Of a stretch of DNA of 49,016 nt, positions 1 to 8,488 are shown in pieces. The notes below the pieces were generated by a model, which saw only the letters and a program-made list of their open reading frames with translations, was not told where the DNA came from and made no database searches. The DNA lies in assembly GCA_036557885.1 (NCBI GenBank), contig DATBGS010000103.1, positions 1-49,016 of the forward strand, read 5' to 3'. Position numbers and translations under genes: made by a program. The stretch's first letter is position 1. Every line of letters begins with the position of its first letter. The DNA is from DATBGS01 sp036557885. Lineage in GTDB: Bacteria > Chloroflexota > Ktedonobacteria > Ktedonobacterales > DATBGS01.

Positions 1-2
1 AT

Positions 3-509
3 CGGCATGTAGAACCGATCACTGTCGCTCCCTTCTCCCCTCGCGCCCGCGAGCGAGGCCTGGGGCCATTGTCAGTGATTTTGTTACGGCAGGCCAGGAT
101 GCTCTCCGGTCAGCTGATTGATCATGACTGGCGAGTCCAGCAGCGCCTCAGTGGTAGTTATTATGCCTTAGCTTGTAGGATGGCATCCCATCGTTACGAT
201 TCTGAGGTCCAGGCAATCCCTGATCTGCTGGAAGCACGCGCCTGCCATCAGCCTGATGGACGGCGACCACCTGGAGGGGTGACGGCGCAGGAAACCGGGT
301 CAGAGTTAGATCGCTGGGCCGCGTTGGCAGGACAAAATCCGAACCCTGATCGCTTTGTGTACAGCGAACCCGCCCTGCTGCGTACCCCGCAACGGAACGT
401 TGTGCTTGGAGATGCGCATCATCGATCGCTCGGTTTGGATGAAGCCTACGAGAATGCACCGAACTCCTTGCGAGAAGTGGAAGAGACTACTGGGTTCAAA
501 ATATCCTGA
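3..509 (+). CDS. 3' end of a gene entering from the left edge; probable DISARM helicase DrmA C-terminus
   Basis: The reading frame is open from base 3 to the stop at 507-509, so this is the last ~168 codons of a longer gene rather than a separate ORF starting at base 69. The protein is rich in Arg, Gln and Glu, has no membrane segment, and ends in a conserved-looking tail (SLREVEETTGF). It lies 27 nt upstream of a DrmB-type DUF1998 gene on the same strand. In DISARM loci the gene directly before drmB is normally drmA, an SNF2-like helicase, so I infer this is its C-terminal end. No helicase motif falls inside the window, so the family call rests on position and general character only. Confidence 0.55.
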   Translation, partial: RHVEPITVAPFSPRARERGLGPLSVILLRQARMLSGQLIDHDWRVQQRLSGSYYALACRMASHRYDSEVQAIPDLLEARACHQPDGRRPPGGVTAQETGSELDRWAALAGQNPNPDRFVYSEPALLRTPQRNVVLGDAHHRSLGLDEAYENAPNSLREVEETTGFKIS

Positions 510-536
510 AGATGCTGGAGGAGGGGAAGGTAAGTC

Positions 537-2330
537 ATGCCTGCACAATCTTTGCGCCGATCTCAATTTATCACGACTTTTGGCCCTGGTGCCATTCTGG
601 AAGGTCCACAAGGTCCTCGTATCATTCCGGTTCTGAACGACTCCGGCCTATTTTATCAGCGAAGTCCGGACGCCTTCGAGATCACTGATTCGCGCCTTTC
701 ACGGGCGCTCCTGGACGGGGCAGGAATCCTGCGCCTACCTTCGAATGCTGAGTTAGGGATCGTTGATTATAATTTTATCTATACCACTTTCCCCTTCCCA
801 GATTGGGCGCTGTGCATGAAGCATAAGATACTCTACCGCAAAATCACGAGCGATAACCGGGCCTGCCCAAAGTGCCTACCTCTCCCAAACCCTGGCAACG
901 CCTGGATTCGTGTGCGGCAGGAGGCAATCCGCTTTGTGCGTGCCTGCCCTATCGGGCATCTGGATGACGTAGACTGGCCGCGCCTCATAGATCATGCAAA
1001 GCCGTTATGTAACCCAGACTATCTTCTGTGGATGGGGGGCGGTGGGGCACTGCGCCATATAGAGATCACCTGCCCCATTTGCCATGCCAGGATGAACCTG
1101 GGCACGGCATATTCCCGCGAATGGCCTTGCTCTGGTCGCTTCCCTGAATATCAGGGAAAAGGCAGGCCACGATGTGACCAACCAGCAAAAATCATGCAGC
1201 GCGGTGCGGCCAATTTACGCATGGCAGAGCTTCAGACGGCCCTGACTATCCCACCTCGCGAAACAGCCCTCCATCGTTTGCTGGAAATGAAGTCCATCCG
1301 GATCGTGCTGCTGACTCAGCAGATTAATAGCAAGCGGGTGTTAACAACTGCCCTGGAAGCTCTGTCGCAGCAGGGCCTGCTCCGCCGGGCTGTATTGACA
1401 GAGATTCAAAACTATCCTGAACCAACGATCTTGGCTGCGATTGCGGATACCGTCAAGGGTGAGTTGCCAGAGAATGTTCGCACCCTGCGTCTGCAAGAGT
1501 TTCAGGCTCTCTCACATGCGGCCACACGCGGCGCGCCCGCACAACCATCTCCGACGCCAGGGGCGCCACCTCAATTTGAGGTACTCCAGAACCAGGTACG
1601 AATCCTGGCTGGCCCACAGGGTCATCAATTGCGCATCACACCTGTTAACCGCCTTCGGGTGGTCATGGTGCAGACGGGCTACCGGAGATTGGACCCTCTC
1701 AACCCGGTCGTGGATCGCGCGTTTGATGATGGGCAACAGCTCTGGTATCCTGGCGTAGAACTGTTTGGGGAAGGAATCTTTCTTGATTTAAATCCTGATG
1801 CTCAAGCCAGCACTCAGACGCGCCACTTTCCCTTTTCTGGTGCTGCGGCTAATGCCTGGTTCGATGCCTGGCTCACTCCCGATAGCTTTGGAAGAGCCAT
1901 GCACCCCGATGAGCAGTATCAGCTTCATCCGGTGTTTGTCTGGTGGCATACCCTGGCGCATCGGTTGATGAATGCCCTGGCGGTGGATTCTGGGTATTCG
2001 GCAGCAGCCGTACGCGAGCGCGTCTTTGTGGATGTCGATGAGCAGACAGGTGAGGCTGGAGGAGGCGTTTTACTCTACACCTCTCAGCCAGGCGGGGACG
2101 GTACATTAGGCGGATTGGTAGCCCTGGTACCGGAATTTGAGCGGGTGCTACAAAGAGCGATTGATACTCTTGATACCTGTTCCAATGATCCCTTATGTGG
2201 AGAAGAGCGGTTTGCTCCCGGAAAATATAATGGAGCTGCTTGCTATGCCTGCGCACTGGTCTCTGAGACCTCCTGTGAGCATCGGAATATGCAGCTGGAT
2301 CGCACGCTCTTGCTGGAGAATTTACCATGA
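537..2330 (+). CDS. drmB: DrmB-like DUF1998 protein of a DISARM anti-phage system
   Basis: 597 residues. The N-terminus (RRSQFITTFGPGAI, residues ~6-19) is the signature opening of DrmB/DUF1998 proteins. Cysteine pairs follow at about residues 85-115 (CMKH, CPKC) and ~180 (CPICH). The C-terminal DUF1998 region has HTLAHRLMNAL at ~470 and a four-cysteine cluster (CSNDPLC, CYAC, then CEHRN) before LDRTLL near the end, suggesting bound zinc. In DISARM, DrmB forms a complex with the DrmA helicase that binds and blocks incoming phage DNA. The ATG at 537 is preceded by a strong GGAGGGGAAGG site. It overlaps the downstream PLD gene by 4 bp (ATGA), so the two are translationally coupled. The family assignment is firm. 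Whether the locus is complete depends on sequence left of the window. Confidence 0.85.
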   Translation: MPAQSLRRSQFITTFGPGAILEGPQGPRIIPVLNDSGLFYQRSPDAFEITDSRLSRALLDGAGILRLPSNAELGIVDYNFIYTTFPFPDWALCMKHKILYRKITSDNRACPKCLPLPNPGNAWIRVRQEAIRFVRACPIGHLDDVDWPRLIDHAKPLCNPDYLLWMGGGGALRHIEITCPICHARMNLGTAYSREWPCSGRFPEYQGKGRPRCDQPAKIMQRGAANLRMAELQTALTIPPRETALHRLLEMKSIRIVLLTQQINSKRVLTTALEALSQQGLLRRAVLTEIQNYPEPTILAAIADTVKGELPENVRTLRLQEFQALSHAATRGAPAQPSPTPGAPPQFEVLQNQVRILAGPQGHQLRITPVNRLRVVMVQTGYRRLDPLNPVVDRAFDDGQQLWYPGVELFGEGIFLDLNPDAQASTQTRHFPFSGAAANAWFDAWLTPDSFGRAMHPDEQYQLHPVFVWWHTLAHRLMNALAVDSGYSAAAVRERVFVDVDEQTGEAGGGVLLYTSQPGGDGTLGGLVALVPEFERVLQRAIDTLDTCSNDPLCGEERFAPGKYNGAACYACALVSETSCEHRNMQLDRTLLLENLP

Positions 2331-2830
2331 GCGATACCACCGTTCGAATAGTGGTTACTGGCACTGCCTGGATGGGCGGGGGGATTGGCTCTATCGAATC
2401 TGCTCTGGAGCAGCTTTTTCGGGAAGCAAAGCAGGAGATTTCGTTGACAGCTTACAGTCTGAGTACTGGGGCAGATTTGCTCTTTGATTGGATGGAGGCA
2501 GCATTAGCCAGAGGTGTACAAATAAGCCTTATTATCAATCATCTCAACGACCACCCATTCGAGGTAATTTCGAAACTCCGCAGATTTGCAGCAACCTATA
2601 CCCATTTGCGCCTGTACGATTTTCTCTCAGAGGGCGAGGCTGACCTGCATGCTAAAGTGATTGTGGTTGATCACAATAAGGCTCTGATTGGCTCGTCTAA
2701 TTTGTCCAGACGGGGACTGCTAGCCAACCATGAGATGGCTGTCATGATTCAAGGAACTGCTGTCGTCAATGTCGCCAACGCAATGGACCGTCTCATGCAA
2801 AGTCGGGATGTTGTACGCGTTCTGTTATAA
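2327..2830 (+). CDS. drmC: DrmC-like phospholipase D-family protein (single HKD motif)
   Basis: 167 residues. The C-terminal half holds one complete HKD motif, HAKVIVVDHNKALIGSSN, in the arrangement H-x-K-x4-D-x6-G-S-x-N typical of the PLD/endonuclease superfamily; such proteins usually act as dimers to form one active site. The gene follows drmB with an ATGA overlap, the usual place of drmC in DISARM loci. DrmC is reported as dispensable for protection in tested systems, and its substrate is unclear. The protein is short compared with DrmC proteins I recall (roughly 240 residues); the missing part would be N-terminal to the HKD. No further DISARM gene, such as a methyltransferase, follows it, so any drmMI/drmMII and drmD/drmE must lie to the left. 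Confidence 0.75.
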   Translation: MSDTTVRIVVTGTAWMGGGIGSIESALEQLFREAKQEISLTAYSLSTGADLLFDWMEAALARGVQISLIINHLNDHPFEVISKLRRFAATYTHLRLYDFLSEGEADLHAKVIVVDHNKALIGSSNLSRRGLLANHEMAVMIQGTAVVNVANAMDRLMQSRDVVRVLL

Positions 2831-2975
2831 AGTTGGTTTCTACATGCTTCTCTGCGGCTCTCCGAGAGACCTGGTATTACCGGAAGGCAAAACTGAGCGA
2901 ACTCTTGGAGGCCGCAAGGGTATGCCGATTCACCAACAGTATGCACCCCTACCCTGAGGGTTGGGAATCTGAAGG

Positions 2976-3010
2976 AAGGCCCCAATCATCTTAATGATGG
3001 TTGGGGCCTT
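2976..3010. terminator. Bidirectional terminator-like hairpin between drmC and gyrB
   Basis: Arms 2976-2990 and 2996-3010 pair over 15 bp with one G-U type mismatch around a TTAAT loop. It lies between two convergent genes. There is no strong U tract on either side, so intrinsic termination is plausible but not certain. Confidence 0.5.
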
Positions 3011-3039
3011 CACCTCTTGCTGCTCAAAGCTCAGCAGTG

Positions 3040-3097
3040 GCCCAATAATCGCCGAATAGCCCAATAAAAGGTGAATGGGGCCCAATAAACGGCGAAA
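3040..3097. repeat. Three tandem GCCCAATAA repeats next to the gyrB stop
   Basis: Three ~18-bp units start at 3040, 3059 and 3080. Each begins GCCCAATAA, followed by two or three variable bases and a G[CT]GAA tail. Spacers are 1-3 bp. They sit within 20 bp of the gyrB stop codon. The array is too short and irregular for CRISPR. Function unknown. Confidence 0.6.
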
Positions 3098-3114
3098 ATT
3101 ACACAAGCTTCGAT

Positions 3115-5607
3115 CTAGATGTCGAGATTTTTTACCTGCTTGGCATGCGTCTCGATGAAGCGGCGGCGGGGCACCACTTCGTCACCCATCAGCGTAGAGA
3201 AGATTTCGTCGGCTTTGATGGCATCCTCCACCGTCACTTGCAGGATGGTGCGCGTGGCCGGGTTCATGGTCGTTTCCCAGAGTTCCTCTGGGTCCATCTC
3301 GCCCAGACCTTTGTAGCGGTTGACCGTTGCGGTCTTGCCGTTGAGCGTAGCGAGATAGGCGTCGCGCTCGGCATCGCTGTAGACGTACTGGCGCGTCTTG
3401 CCGGACTGCACGCGATACAGCGGGGGCTGCGCGATATACAGCCGCCCCTGGTCAATCAGTTGGGGCAGATAGCGATAGAACAGCGTGAGCAGCAGCGTGC
3501 GGATATGGCTGCCGTCCACGTCGGCGTCAGTCATCAGCAGCACGCGGCCATAGCGCAGCTTGTCGGTGGAGAACATTTCGCCAATGCCGGTGCCCAGAGC
3601 AATCACCATGTTCTTGATCTCTTCGTTGCCCAACATCTTATCCAGCCGCGCCCGCTCCACGTTGAGAATCTTGCCGCGCAAGGGCAGGATGGCCTGGAAG
3701 TGACGGTCACGCGCTTGCTTTGCGCTGTTATGGACAAAGACGCCGCTTTCCAGCGCGAAATTATGCGTGCCAGGCACTTCAAGGTCATAGACATCCACAC
3801 GCTCTGCAACGCGCTCGATCTTGACGATGCGGTGATTATAGGCGGCAGTTGCCACATTCAGGTACAGCGGCATCAGCGAATCATCCGGCGTCAGTTCTGC
3901 GGCGGGCTTGTAGCTGCCATCGCGCAGCATAAAGCGGTGGTCTGGCGTGCAGACAATCGCCTCGCCGTTATCCAGCGTCACACGGATAACCTCGGCATTG
4001 GCTTTGGTCATGCGCACATTGATGATGCGCTCTACGCCGATCTTCCCATCGTGCCGAATGGTATAGCAGAAGTGCTCTTTACCTTCGTTTTGCTCAGCAA
4101 TCAATTCCTTGAAGCTGAGGGCGCGGCCATCTACCAGGGCAACTTTTGTGTCGCCAGAGAAGCAGCCGCCTGCCGAATCACCTTCCACGAGGAAGAGTTC
4201 GCAGCGTTCCGAGCGGCGCTCTGAGCAATCAGCGAGCTTGCCGGGGAGGGTGGTATCCAGAATGCCTTTGGGCTGGCGAATCAGATCGCGGGCTTTGCGG
4301 GCGGCTTCGCGAGCACGCGAGGCGGTCAGACACTTCTCGATGATTTTACGTGCCTCGCTGGGGTTCTCTTCCAGGTATTGCCCCAGCGTTTCGGCCAGCA
4401 GTGCTTCCACCTGATTGCGCACTTCGGCGTTGTTGAGCTTATTTTTCGTCTGGCTTTCAAACTGTGGGTTGGGCAGCTTGACGCTGATCACCGCCGTCAG
4501 ACCCTCGCGCACATCGTCGCCGCTCAGGTTGGCGTCGTTTTCCTTGAGCAGATTGGCTTTGCGGCCATAGTCGTTGAGCGTGCGCGTCAGCGCGGCGCGG
4601 AAGCCAGTGAGGTGCGTGCCACCATCAACGGTATTGATGCCATTGGCAAAGGAGAACAGTGTCTCCGTGAAGCCGTCGTTATATTGCAGCGCAACCTCGA
4701 TCCTGGTGCGCTCCACCTGCTTTTCCACATGCAGCGGGCGGGCCATAACACTCTGCCGCGCCTTATTGAGATGGCGGACAAAGGACATCAGGCCGCCCTC
4801 GAAATAGTAGGTTTGCTCGTGCTCTTGCCCAGGGCCGGGGCGCTCGTCCCGAATGCAGATGGTCAGCCCGCGATTAATGTAGGCGATCTCGCGGAAGCGC
4901 TGCGCCAAAAGATCAAAATTAAAGTCGCGCGTCTCCATGACAGTCAGGTCCGGGCGGAAGGAGGTCTTTGTGCCGGTGCCTTCGGCCTCGCCAATCACGC
5001 GCACCGGCTTGACCGGCTTGCCCTGGCGATATTCCTGCATATAGAGTTGCCCGTTGCGGCGCACCTCCACGCGGCACCACTCGCTGAGGGCATTTACGGC
5101 GGAGACGCCCACGCCATGCAGACCGCCGGACCCCTGTTTATACGCTTCGCCGCCAAACTTGCCGCCCGCGTGCAGGGTGGTCATGACGACTTCCAGTGTG
5201 GATTGCTTGGGGCGCTTGGGGTGCGGGTCCACTGGAATGCCGCGCCCGTTATCTTCGCCGGTCAGCGAGCCATCGGGGTGAATGGTGATGGTAATCGTAT
5301 CGCAGATGCCAGCCATCGCCTCGTCTACGCTGTTATCTACGACCTCATAGACCAACTGATGCAGACCCCGGCTATCGGTGCTGCCAATGTACATGCCAGG
5401 GCGAATGCGAACCGGCTCTAACCCCTCCAGAATCTCGATCTGGTCGCCGCTGTAATCATTCACCCCGCCGTTTTTGCCGTTTCCATTTTTGCCGTTTTTG
5501 CCATTCCCATTCTGCCCATCGCCAAGCATCTGCTCCTGGCTCACCTCAAGCGCTTCAGGAGAAAGTGATTCGGATGTGTTTTCAGGAAGTGATTTTGCCT
5601 TTGCCAT
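3115..5607 (-). CDS. gyrB: DNA gyrase subunit B with an in-frame mini-intein
   Basis: 830 residues as a precursor from the ATG at 5605-5607; removal of the 146-residue intein leaves 684. GyrB supplies the ATPase and part of the cleavage core of gyrase, which introduces negative supercoils. The GHKL ATPase motifs are clear: EVVDNSVDEAMAG with the Mg-binding Asn at residue 92, DNGRGIP, and GLHGVGVSAVNALS. The TOPRIM motif LFLVEGDSAGG is split from SAKQARDR by the intein. DADVDGSHIRTLLL and the C-terminal NRYKGLGEMDPEELW follow. The frame stays open 47 codons further upstream, but this ATG has a GAGGAGG site ~14 nt before it and begins a sensible N-terminus. Residues ~33-48 are an odd Asn/Gly/Lys low-complexity stretch ahead of the ATPase domain. 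No gyrA is adjacent. Confidence 0.97.
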   Translation of the reverse strand: MAKAKSLPENTSESLSPEALEVSQEQMLGDGQNGNGKNGKNGNGKNGGVNDYSGDQIEILEGLEPVRIRPGMYIGSTDSRGLHQLVYEVVDNSVDEAMAGICDTITITIHPDGSLTGEDNGRGIPVDPHPKRPKQSTLEVVMTTLHAGGKFGGEAYKQGSGGLHGVGVSAVNALSEWCRVEVRRNGQLYMQEYRQGKPVKPVRVIGEAEGTGTKTSFRPDLTVMETRDFNFDLLAQRFREIAYINRGLTICIRDERPGPGQEHEQTYYFEGGLMSFVRHLNKARQSVMARPLHVEKQVERTRIEVALQYNDGFTETLFSFANGINTVDGGTHLTGFRAALTRTLNDYGRKANLLKENDANLSGDDVREGLTAVISVKLPNPQFESQTKNKLNNAEVRNQVEALLAETLGQYLEENPSEARKIIEKCLTASRAREAARKARDLIRQPKGILDTTLPGKLADCSERRSERCELFLVEGDSAGGCFSGDTKVALVDGRALSFKELIAEQNEGKEHFCYTIRHDGKIGVERIINVRMTKANAEVIRVTLDNGEAIVCTPDHRFMLRDGSYKPAAELTPDDSLMPLYLNVATAAYNHRIVKIERVAERVDVYDLEVPGTHNFALESGVFVHNSAKQARDRHFQAILPLRGKILNVERARLDKMLGNEEIKNMVIALGTGIGEMFSTDKLRYGRVLLMTDADVDGSHIRTLLLTLFYRYLPQLIDQGRLYIAQPPLYRVQSGKTRQYVYSDAERDAYLATLNGKTATVNRYKGLGEMDPEELWETTMNPATRTILQVTVEDAIKADEIFSTLMGDEVVPRRRFIETHAKQVKNLDI
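3727..4164 (-). other. Mini-intein in GyrB (no homing endonuclease domain)
   Basis: 146 residues (precursor residues 482-627). It begins with Cys1 in CFSGDTKVALVDG (block A), has block B as VCTPDHRFML, block F as VYDLEVPGTHNFAL, and ends GVFVHN followed by Ser+1 of the C-extein. These are the residues needed for protein splicing. The insertion lies exactly in the TOPRIM motif, between EGDSAGG and SAKQ, a site known to host GyrB inteins in cyanobacteria and others. The region between blocks B and F is only ~45 residues and has no LAGLIDADG motif, so it is a splicing-only intein that cannot home by itself. Confidence 0.95.
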
Positions 5608-5754
5608 AAAAGTTAGTGCTGCCTCCTCAACAACGTTGGCGGAAACCAAGAAATAGATGATGACTCTGAGGGAGAAATCATGGATGGAATTCTTTTTGTA
5701 TACATGAAAAACGGCTGTCGCCACTGCTGGCGCCCAGTCGCCATACACATCTTA

Positions 5755-5783
5755 ATTATAGCACAATTACAAGGAAAAGGAAA
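5755..5783 (-). promoter_or_regulatory. Candidate gyrB promoter
   Basis: On the minus strand a perfect TATAAT -10 box lies at 5755-5760, with a weak TTTCCT at -35 spacing (17 bp). It sits just downstream of the terminator hairpin of the preceding kinase gene and would give a ~140-nt leader. That leader (5608-5750) holds a repeated TGGCGAC and a small GC palindrome but no recognisable riboswitch. Confidence 0.4.
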
Positions 5784-5819
5784 GGCCCTCAGAGCAGATG
5801 TAATCTGCTCTGAGGGCCT
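5767..5819 (-). terminator. Intrinsic terminator of the kinase gene
   Basis: A perfect 16-bp stem (5783-5798 with 5804-5819) around a 5-nt loop TGTAA. Read on the minus strand it is followed by the pyrimidine-rich TTTCCTTTTCCTTGT. It lies 43 bp after the kinase stop and separates it from gyrB. Confidence 0.75.
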
Positions 5820-5861
5820 CTTGATAACTTCGGGGAGGTAGCCTTTTTTCGTCGGCTGACG

Positions 5862-8309
5862 CTAGGTGGTTGGCGGGTAGGGGAAGCTCCAGGGAATACT
5901 TTGCTCGCCGGTTCTGCCGACAAAGGTGTAGCCTGCGATACAGGTAAACTCAGGGGCTTCGCTGCTCCATGACCCCTGGAACTGGCCGTCTCCATAGCTT
6001 CCTGAGACGCTCTGGAGCACATAATCGGTGGCGTTCAGCGCGCAGGTGACGCCTGCGGGCAGGGGGGTCACGAAGGTCAGGGTATCAGAGGTGACGGTTT
6101 CGGTATAGCTGAGATGGCCGCCTTCGTAGGTGCCGCTGCACGTCGTGGTCAGCGTCTCGGTGTAGGTAATCGTGCTGGCGGCGCTGGTCGGGTCGGTCAG
6201 GGTGCCGCTGCTGGTGATGGTGCGGGGCTGGCTGCCATCCCGATCATTCTGGCAGACGCTCCCCGACTCTGATTCCGGGTCGTTGGGCAAAGCCTGGCCC
6301 GTAATGGTCAGGGTATCGTTTGTCTGGCCGGTTGCCGCGTAGAGGGGGTCGCCGTTGAAGAGGATGGTAAAGCTGGCGTTATCGGGCGGCGCCCCATTGG
6401 GGCCGGGTGTGCCCGCTTTCCCCGGCGTGACGATGAACACCTGCCATTTGCTGGCGGTGGTGTAGCCCTGGTTATCGCTGGCCTCCAGGATATGCGTGCC
6501 TTTCGGCCAGCTTGGGGGAATGGTCAGGTCCGTTTTCAGGCCGCCGTCGGCGTCGCTGGTGGCTTTTGGAGTATCGGGGGGCGCGGGCTGCCCATCCAGC
6601 AAGAAGGTGATGGGCGCGTCGGCGGTAAAGTGCTTGCCTTCGATGTGCAGGCTGGTTCCCGTTGAGCCAGCGGAGACATTGCCCACGTGATACTTGCTGG
6701 AGAGGGTGGTGATGGACGGGTCTGGGATGACCGTCAGCGAGATGCCGCTTTGTGTGACATGGCCCTGAGCATCGCGGGCGGTGAAAGTGCGCGTGCCCTG
6801 CGGCCAGTTATCGGTAATCGTCACCTTTGCCTGCTTGAAGTTGCCCTGAGCATCGCTCGTGGCACGTTCGGCATCTGGCGCGGGCTGCCCGTCCAGCAGA
6901 AAAGTAATCGCTGAATTGGCCGCGAAATCCTGCCCGTCCACGTATAAGATTGTTCCTGCGGGCACAGCCAGCGGCGAACTGGTAGCCGGAATGGTGGTCA
7001 CGGTAATTGCGGGCTGGGGCCGCGTGAACAGGTAAGCCAGGCCGCCGCCCGCGCCGAGCAGAGTGACCAGCACCAGCACCACTGCCACGATCTTTCCCCC
7101 GCGCCTGGAGCGGCGCGACTCTTCTAGCTGGCGCGTTCTCACGCCTGGCGGGGCTGCTGGCAGGCTCACCAACGTCTCGCGGACGGTCAGCGCCGATGAA
7201 TCAACTGGAACCCCTGGCGGGGTAAAGAGCACCGATGGCGCGCCTGGTGGCTCAACGGATGGGGGCGTCCGCTCTGCCAGGACATAGCCCGGAGGCGTCT
7301 GTGAGGTCGGGTTGATCACCTCTGGCGGGGGCGTGAAACCAGCCGAGAGCAGTTCTGGCGGAAGCTCAACCGTTCTTCGGATGGGCTGCGGGATCAGGGC
7401 TGTGCTCACTGGCTCCGGCAATCCGGTCATGGCAGCCGCGCCAAAGGGCGACGAGCCATCCAGCAGCGGGACGGTGGGCATGGGCAGCGGCGGCAGGCTG
7501 ATCTTGCTGGCCTGCTCCATCGCGTGCGCAAAGGCGCGCACACTGGCAAAACGCTCTTTGGGGTCTTTTGCCAGCGCAATCATCACCGCTTCTTCCACCT
7601 CTGGGGCCAGGGTGGGGAGTTTCTGGCGCAGCGGCACAGGGGCGGCTGTCACTTGCTGGGCGGCAATCTCGGTAAACGACCCACGAAAGGGGCGCTCGCC
7701 GCTCAGCCATTCGTAGACCACCACGCCCAGCGAGTAGAGGTCGCTGGCCGGGCGCGGATGGCCCTGGACCTGTTCGGGCGCCATATACGCCACCGTCCCG
7801 GCCATTTCGTACTTGCCCTGGAAGACGGAGGTTTGCGCAACGGTGGCGATGCCAAAATCAGAGAGCAGCACTTCATTGTGGCGCCCCAGCAGCATATTTT
7901 CCGGCTTGATGTCGCGGTGGATATATTTCAGCTTGTGCGCGTGCTGAAGCGCCTGGGCTACCTGCTGGACATAGGGCAGGATGGTTTGCAAGGGCAGGCT
8001 CGTCCCCCTGGGGTGGCGCTGGCGCAGCGTGCCGTTGGGCGCGTAGTCCATGACGAGAAAAGCTGTGCCTTCTGCGACGCCAAACTCCAGCACGCGCACG
8101 ATATGCGGATGGGCCAGCCGCGCGATGGTGCGCGCCTCGCCCAGAAAGCTTTCCAGGTCTTCCGCCGCCAGGCGGGTATGCAGCACCTTGATGGCTGCCT
8201 CGGTTTTCAGGTAGATATGTTCGCCCAGATAGACTTCGGCAAAGCCGCCCACTGCCAGCAAGCGGAGCAACTGGTAGTTCCCCAGGCGCTGACCGATGCG
8301 ATCAGCCAT
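5862..8309 (-). CDS. Membrane Ser/Thr protein kinase with tandem extracytoplasmic beta-sandwich domains
   Basis: 815 residues. The N-terminal ~270 residues are a Hanks-type kinase: glycine loop LAVGGFAEVYLG, the AAIK lysine, HRD at 131-133 (IHRDIKPENMLL), DFG (LLSDFGIAT) and MAPEQ. A Pro-rich linker (~280-395) follows, then one membrane segment at ~404-427 (VAVVLVLVTLLGAGGGLAYLF). Outside there are two ~90-residue repeats, each with an ITFLLDGQPAP core and a closing A-x-D-x-QG strand, and a C-terminal domain after TPGPNGAP with four spaced cysteines. It probably senses an envelope signal and phosphorylates cytoplasmic targets. The ATG has a GGGAGGAA site. The kinase half is paralogous to the one at 24.4 kb; the outer half is shared with the next two genes upstream. 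Confidence 0.93.
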   Translation of the reverse strand: MADRIGQRLGNYQLLRLLAVGGFAEVYLGEHIYLKTEAAIKVLHTRLAAEDLESFLGEARTIARLAHPHIVRVLEFGVAEGTAFLVMDYAPNGTLRQRHPRGTSLPLQTILPYVQQVAQALQHAHKLKYIHRDIKPENMLLGRHNEVLLSDFGIATVAQTSVFQGKYEMAGTVAYMAPEQVQGHPRPASDLYSLGVVVYEWLSGERPFRGSFTEIAAQQVTAAPVPLRQKLPTLAPEVEEAVMIALAKDPKERFASVRAFAHAMEQASKISLPPLPMPTVPLLDGSSPFGAAAMTGLPEPVSTALIPQPIRRTVELPPELLSAGFTPPPEVINPTSQTPPGYVLAERTPPSVEPPGAPSVLFTPPGVPVDSSALTVRETLVSLPAAPPGVRTRQLEESRRSRRGGKIVAVVLVLVTLLGAGGGLAYLFTRPQPAITVTTIPATSSPLAVPAGTILYVDGQDFAANSAITFLLDGQPAPDAERATSDAQGNFKQAKVTITDNWPQGTRTFTARDAQGHVTQSGISLTVIPDPSITTLSSKYHVGNVSAGSTGTSLHIEGKHFTADAPITFLLDGQPAPPDTPKATSDADGGLKTDLTIPPSWPKGTHILEASDNQGYTTASKWQVFIVTPGKAGTPGPNGAPPDNASFTILFNGDPLYAATGQTNDTLTITGQALPNDPESESGSVCQNDRDGSQPRTITSSGTLTDPTSAASTITYTETLTTTCSGTYEGGHLSYTETVTSDTLTFVTPLPAGVTCALNATDYVLQSVSGSYGDGQFQGSWSSEAPEFTCIAGYTFVGRTGEQSIPWSFPYPPTT

Positions 8310-8410
8310 TGTGCTGTTCCTCCCTTGCCTTGCTATTCAGGACATAAATATTATAGCTGCTTTCTTCGTGGATAGGTAGCAAGTCCTGCTCCAAAGCAGG
8401 GCATCTCACA

Positions 8411-8464
8411 AGCCGCGCCCCCGCCCCGTCGCGTCTAAAGGTGCGATAGGGCGGGGGCGCGGCT
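8411..8464. repeat. GC-rich palindrome between the kinase and zinc-ribbon genes
   Basis: A perfect 16-bp inverted repeat (8411-8426 with 8449-8464) with a 22-nt loop, in the 179-bp gap between the stop of the 585-residue-type gene and the kinase start. No U tract follows on the minus strand, so it may be a weak terminator or an mRNA-stability element. A TATAAT-like -10 box on the minus strand at 8350-8355 suggests the kinase can also be transcribed from inside this gap, but no good -35 accompanies it. Confidence 0.6.
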
Positions 8465-8488
8465 GCTTCGATAAAGCAAGGCTCGCTG

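Noticed and set aside
69..509. A separate 146-codon gene starting at base 69
   Set aside because: The frame is open to the window edge at base 3 with similar composition, so the ATG at 69 is probably internal to a longer gene.
3040..3097. CRISPR array
   Set aside because: Only three short units with 1-3-bp spacers and no cas genes.
3727..4164. Two separate gyrB fragments or a domain insertion of another gene
   Set aside because: The insert has complete intein splicing blocks, is in frame and sits at a known intein site, so one precursor gene is the better reading.
8411..8464. A third copy of the two-hairpin GTAGC repeat
   Set aside because: It is a single long palindrome without the GTAGC/GCTAC ends or the GGCCGT linker.
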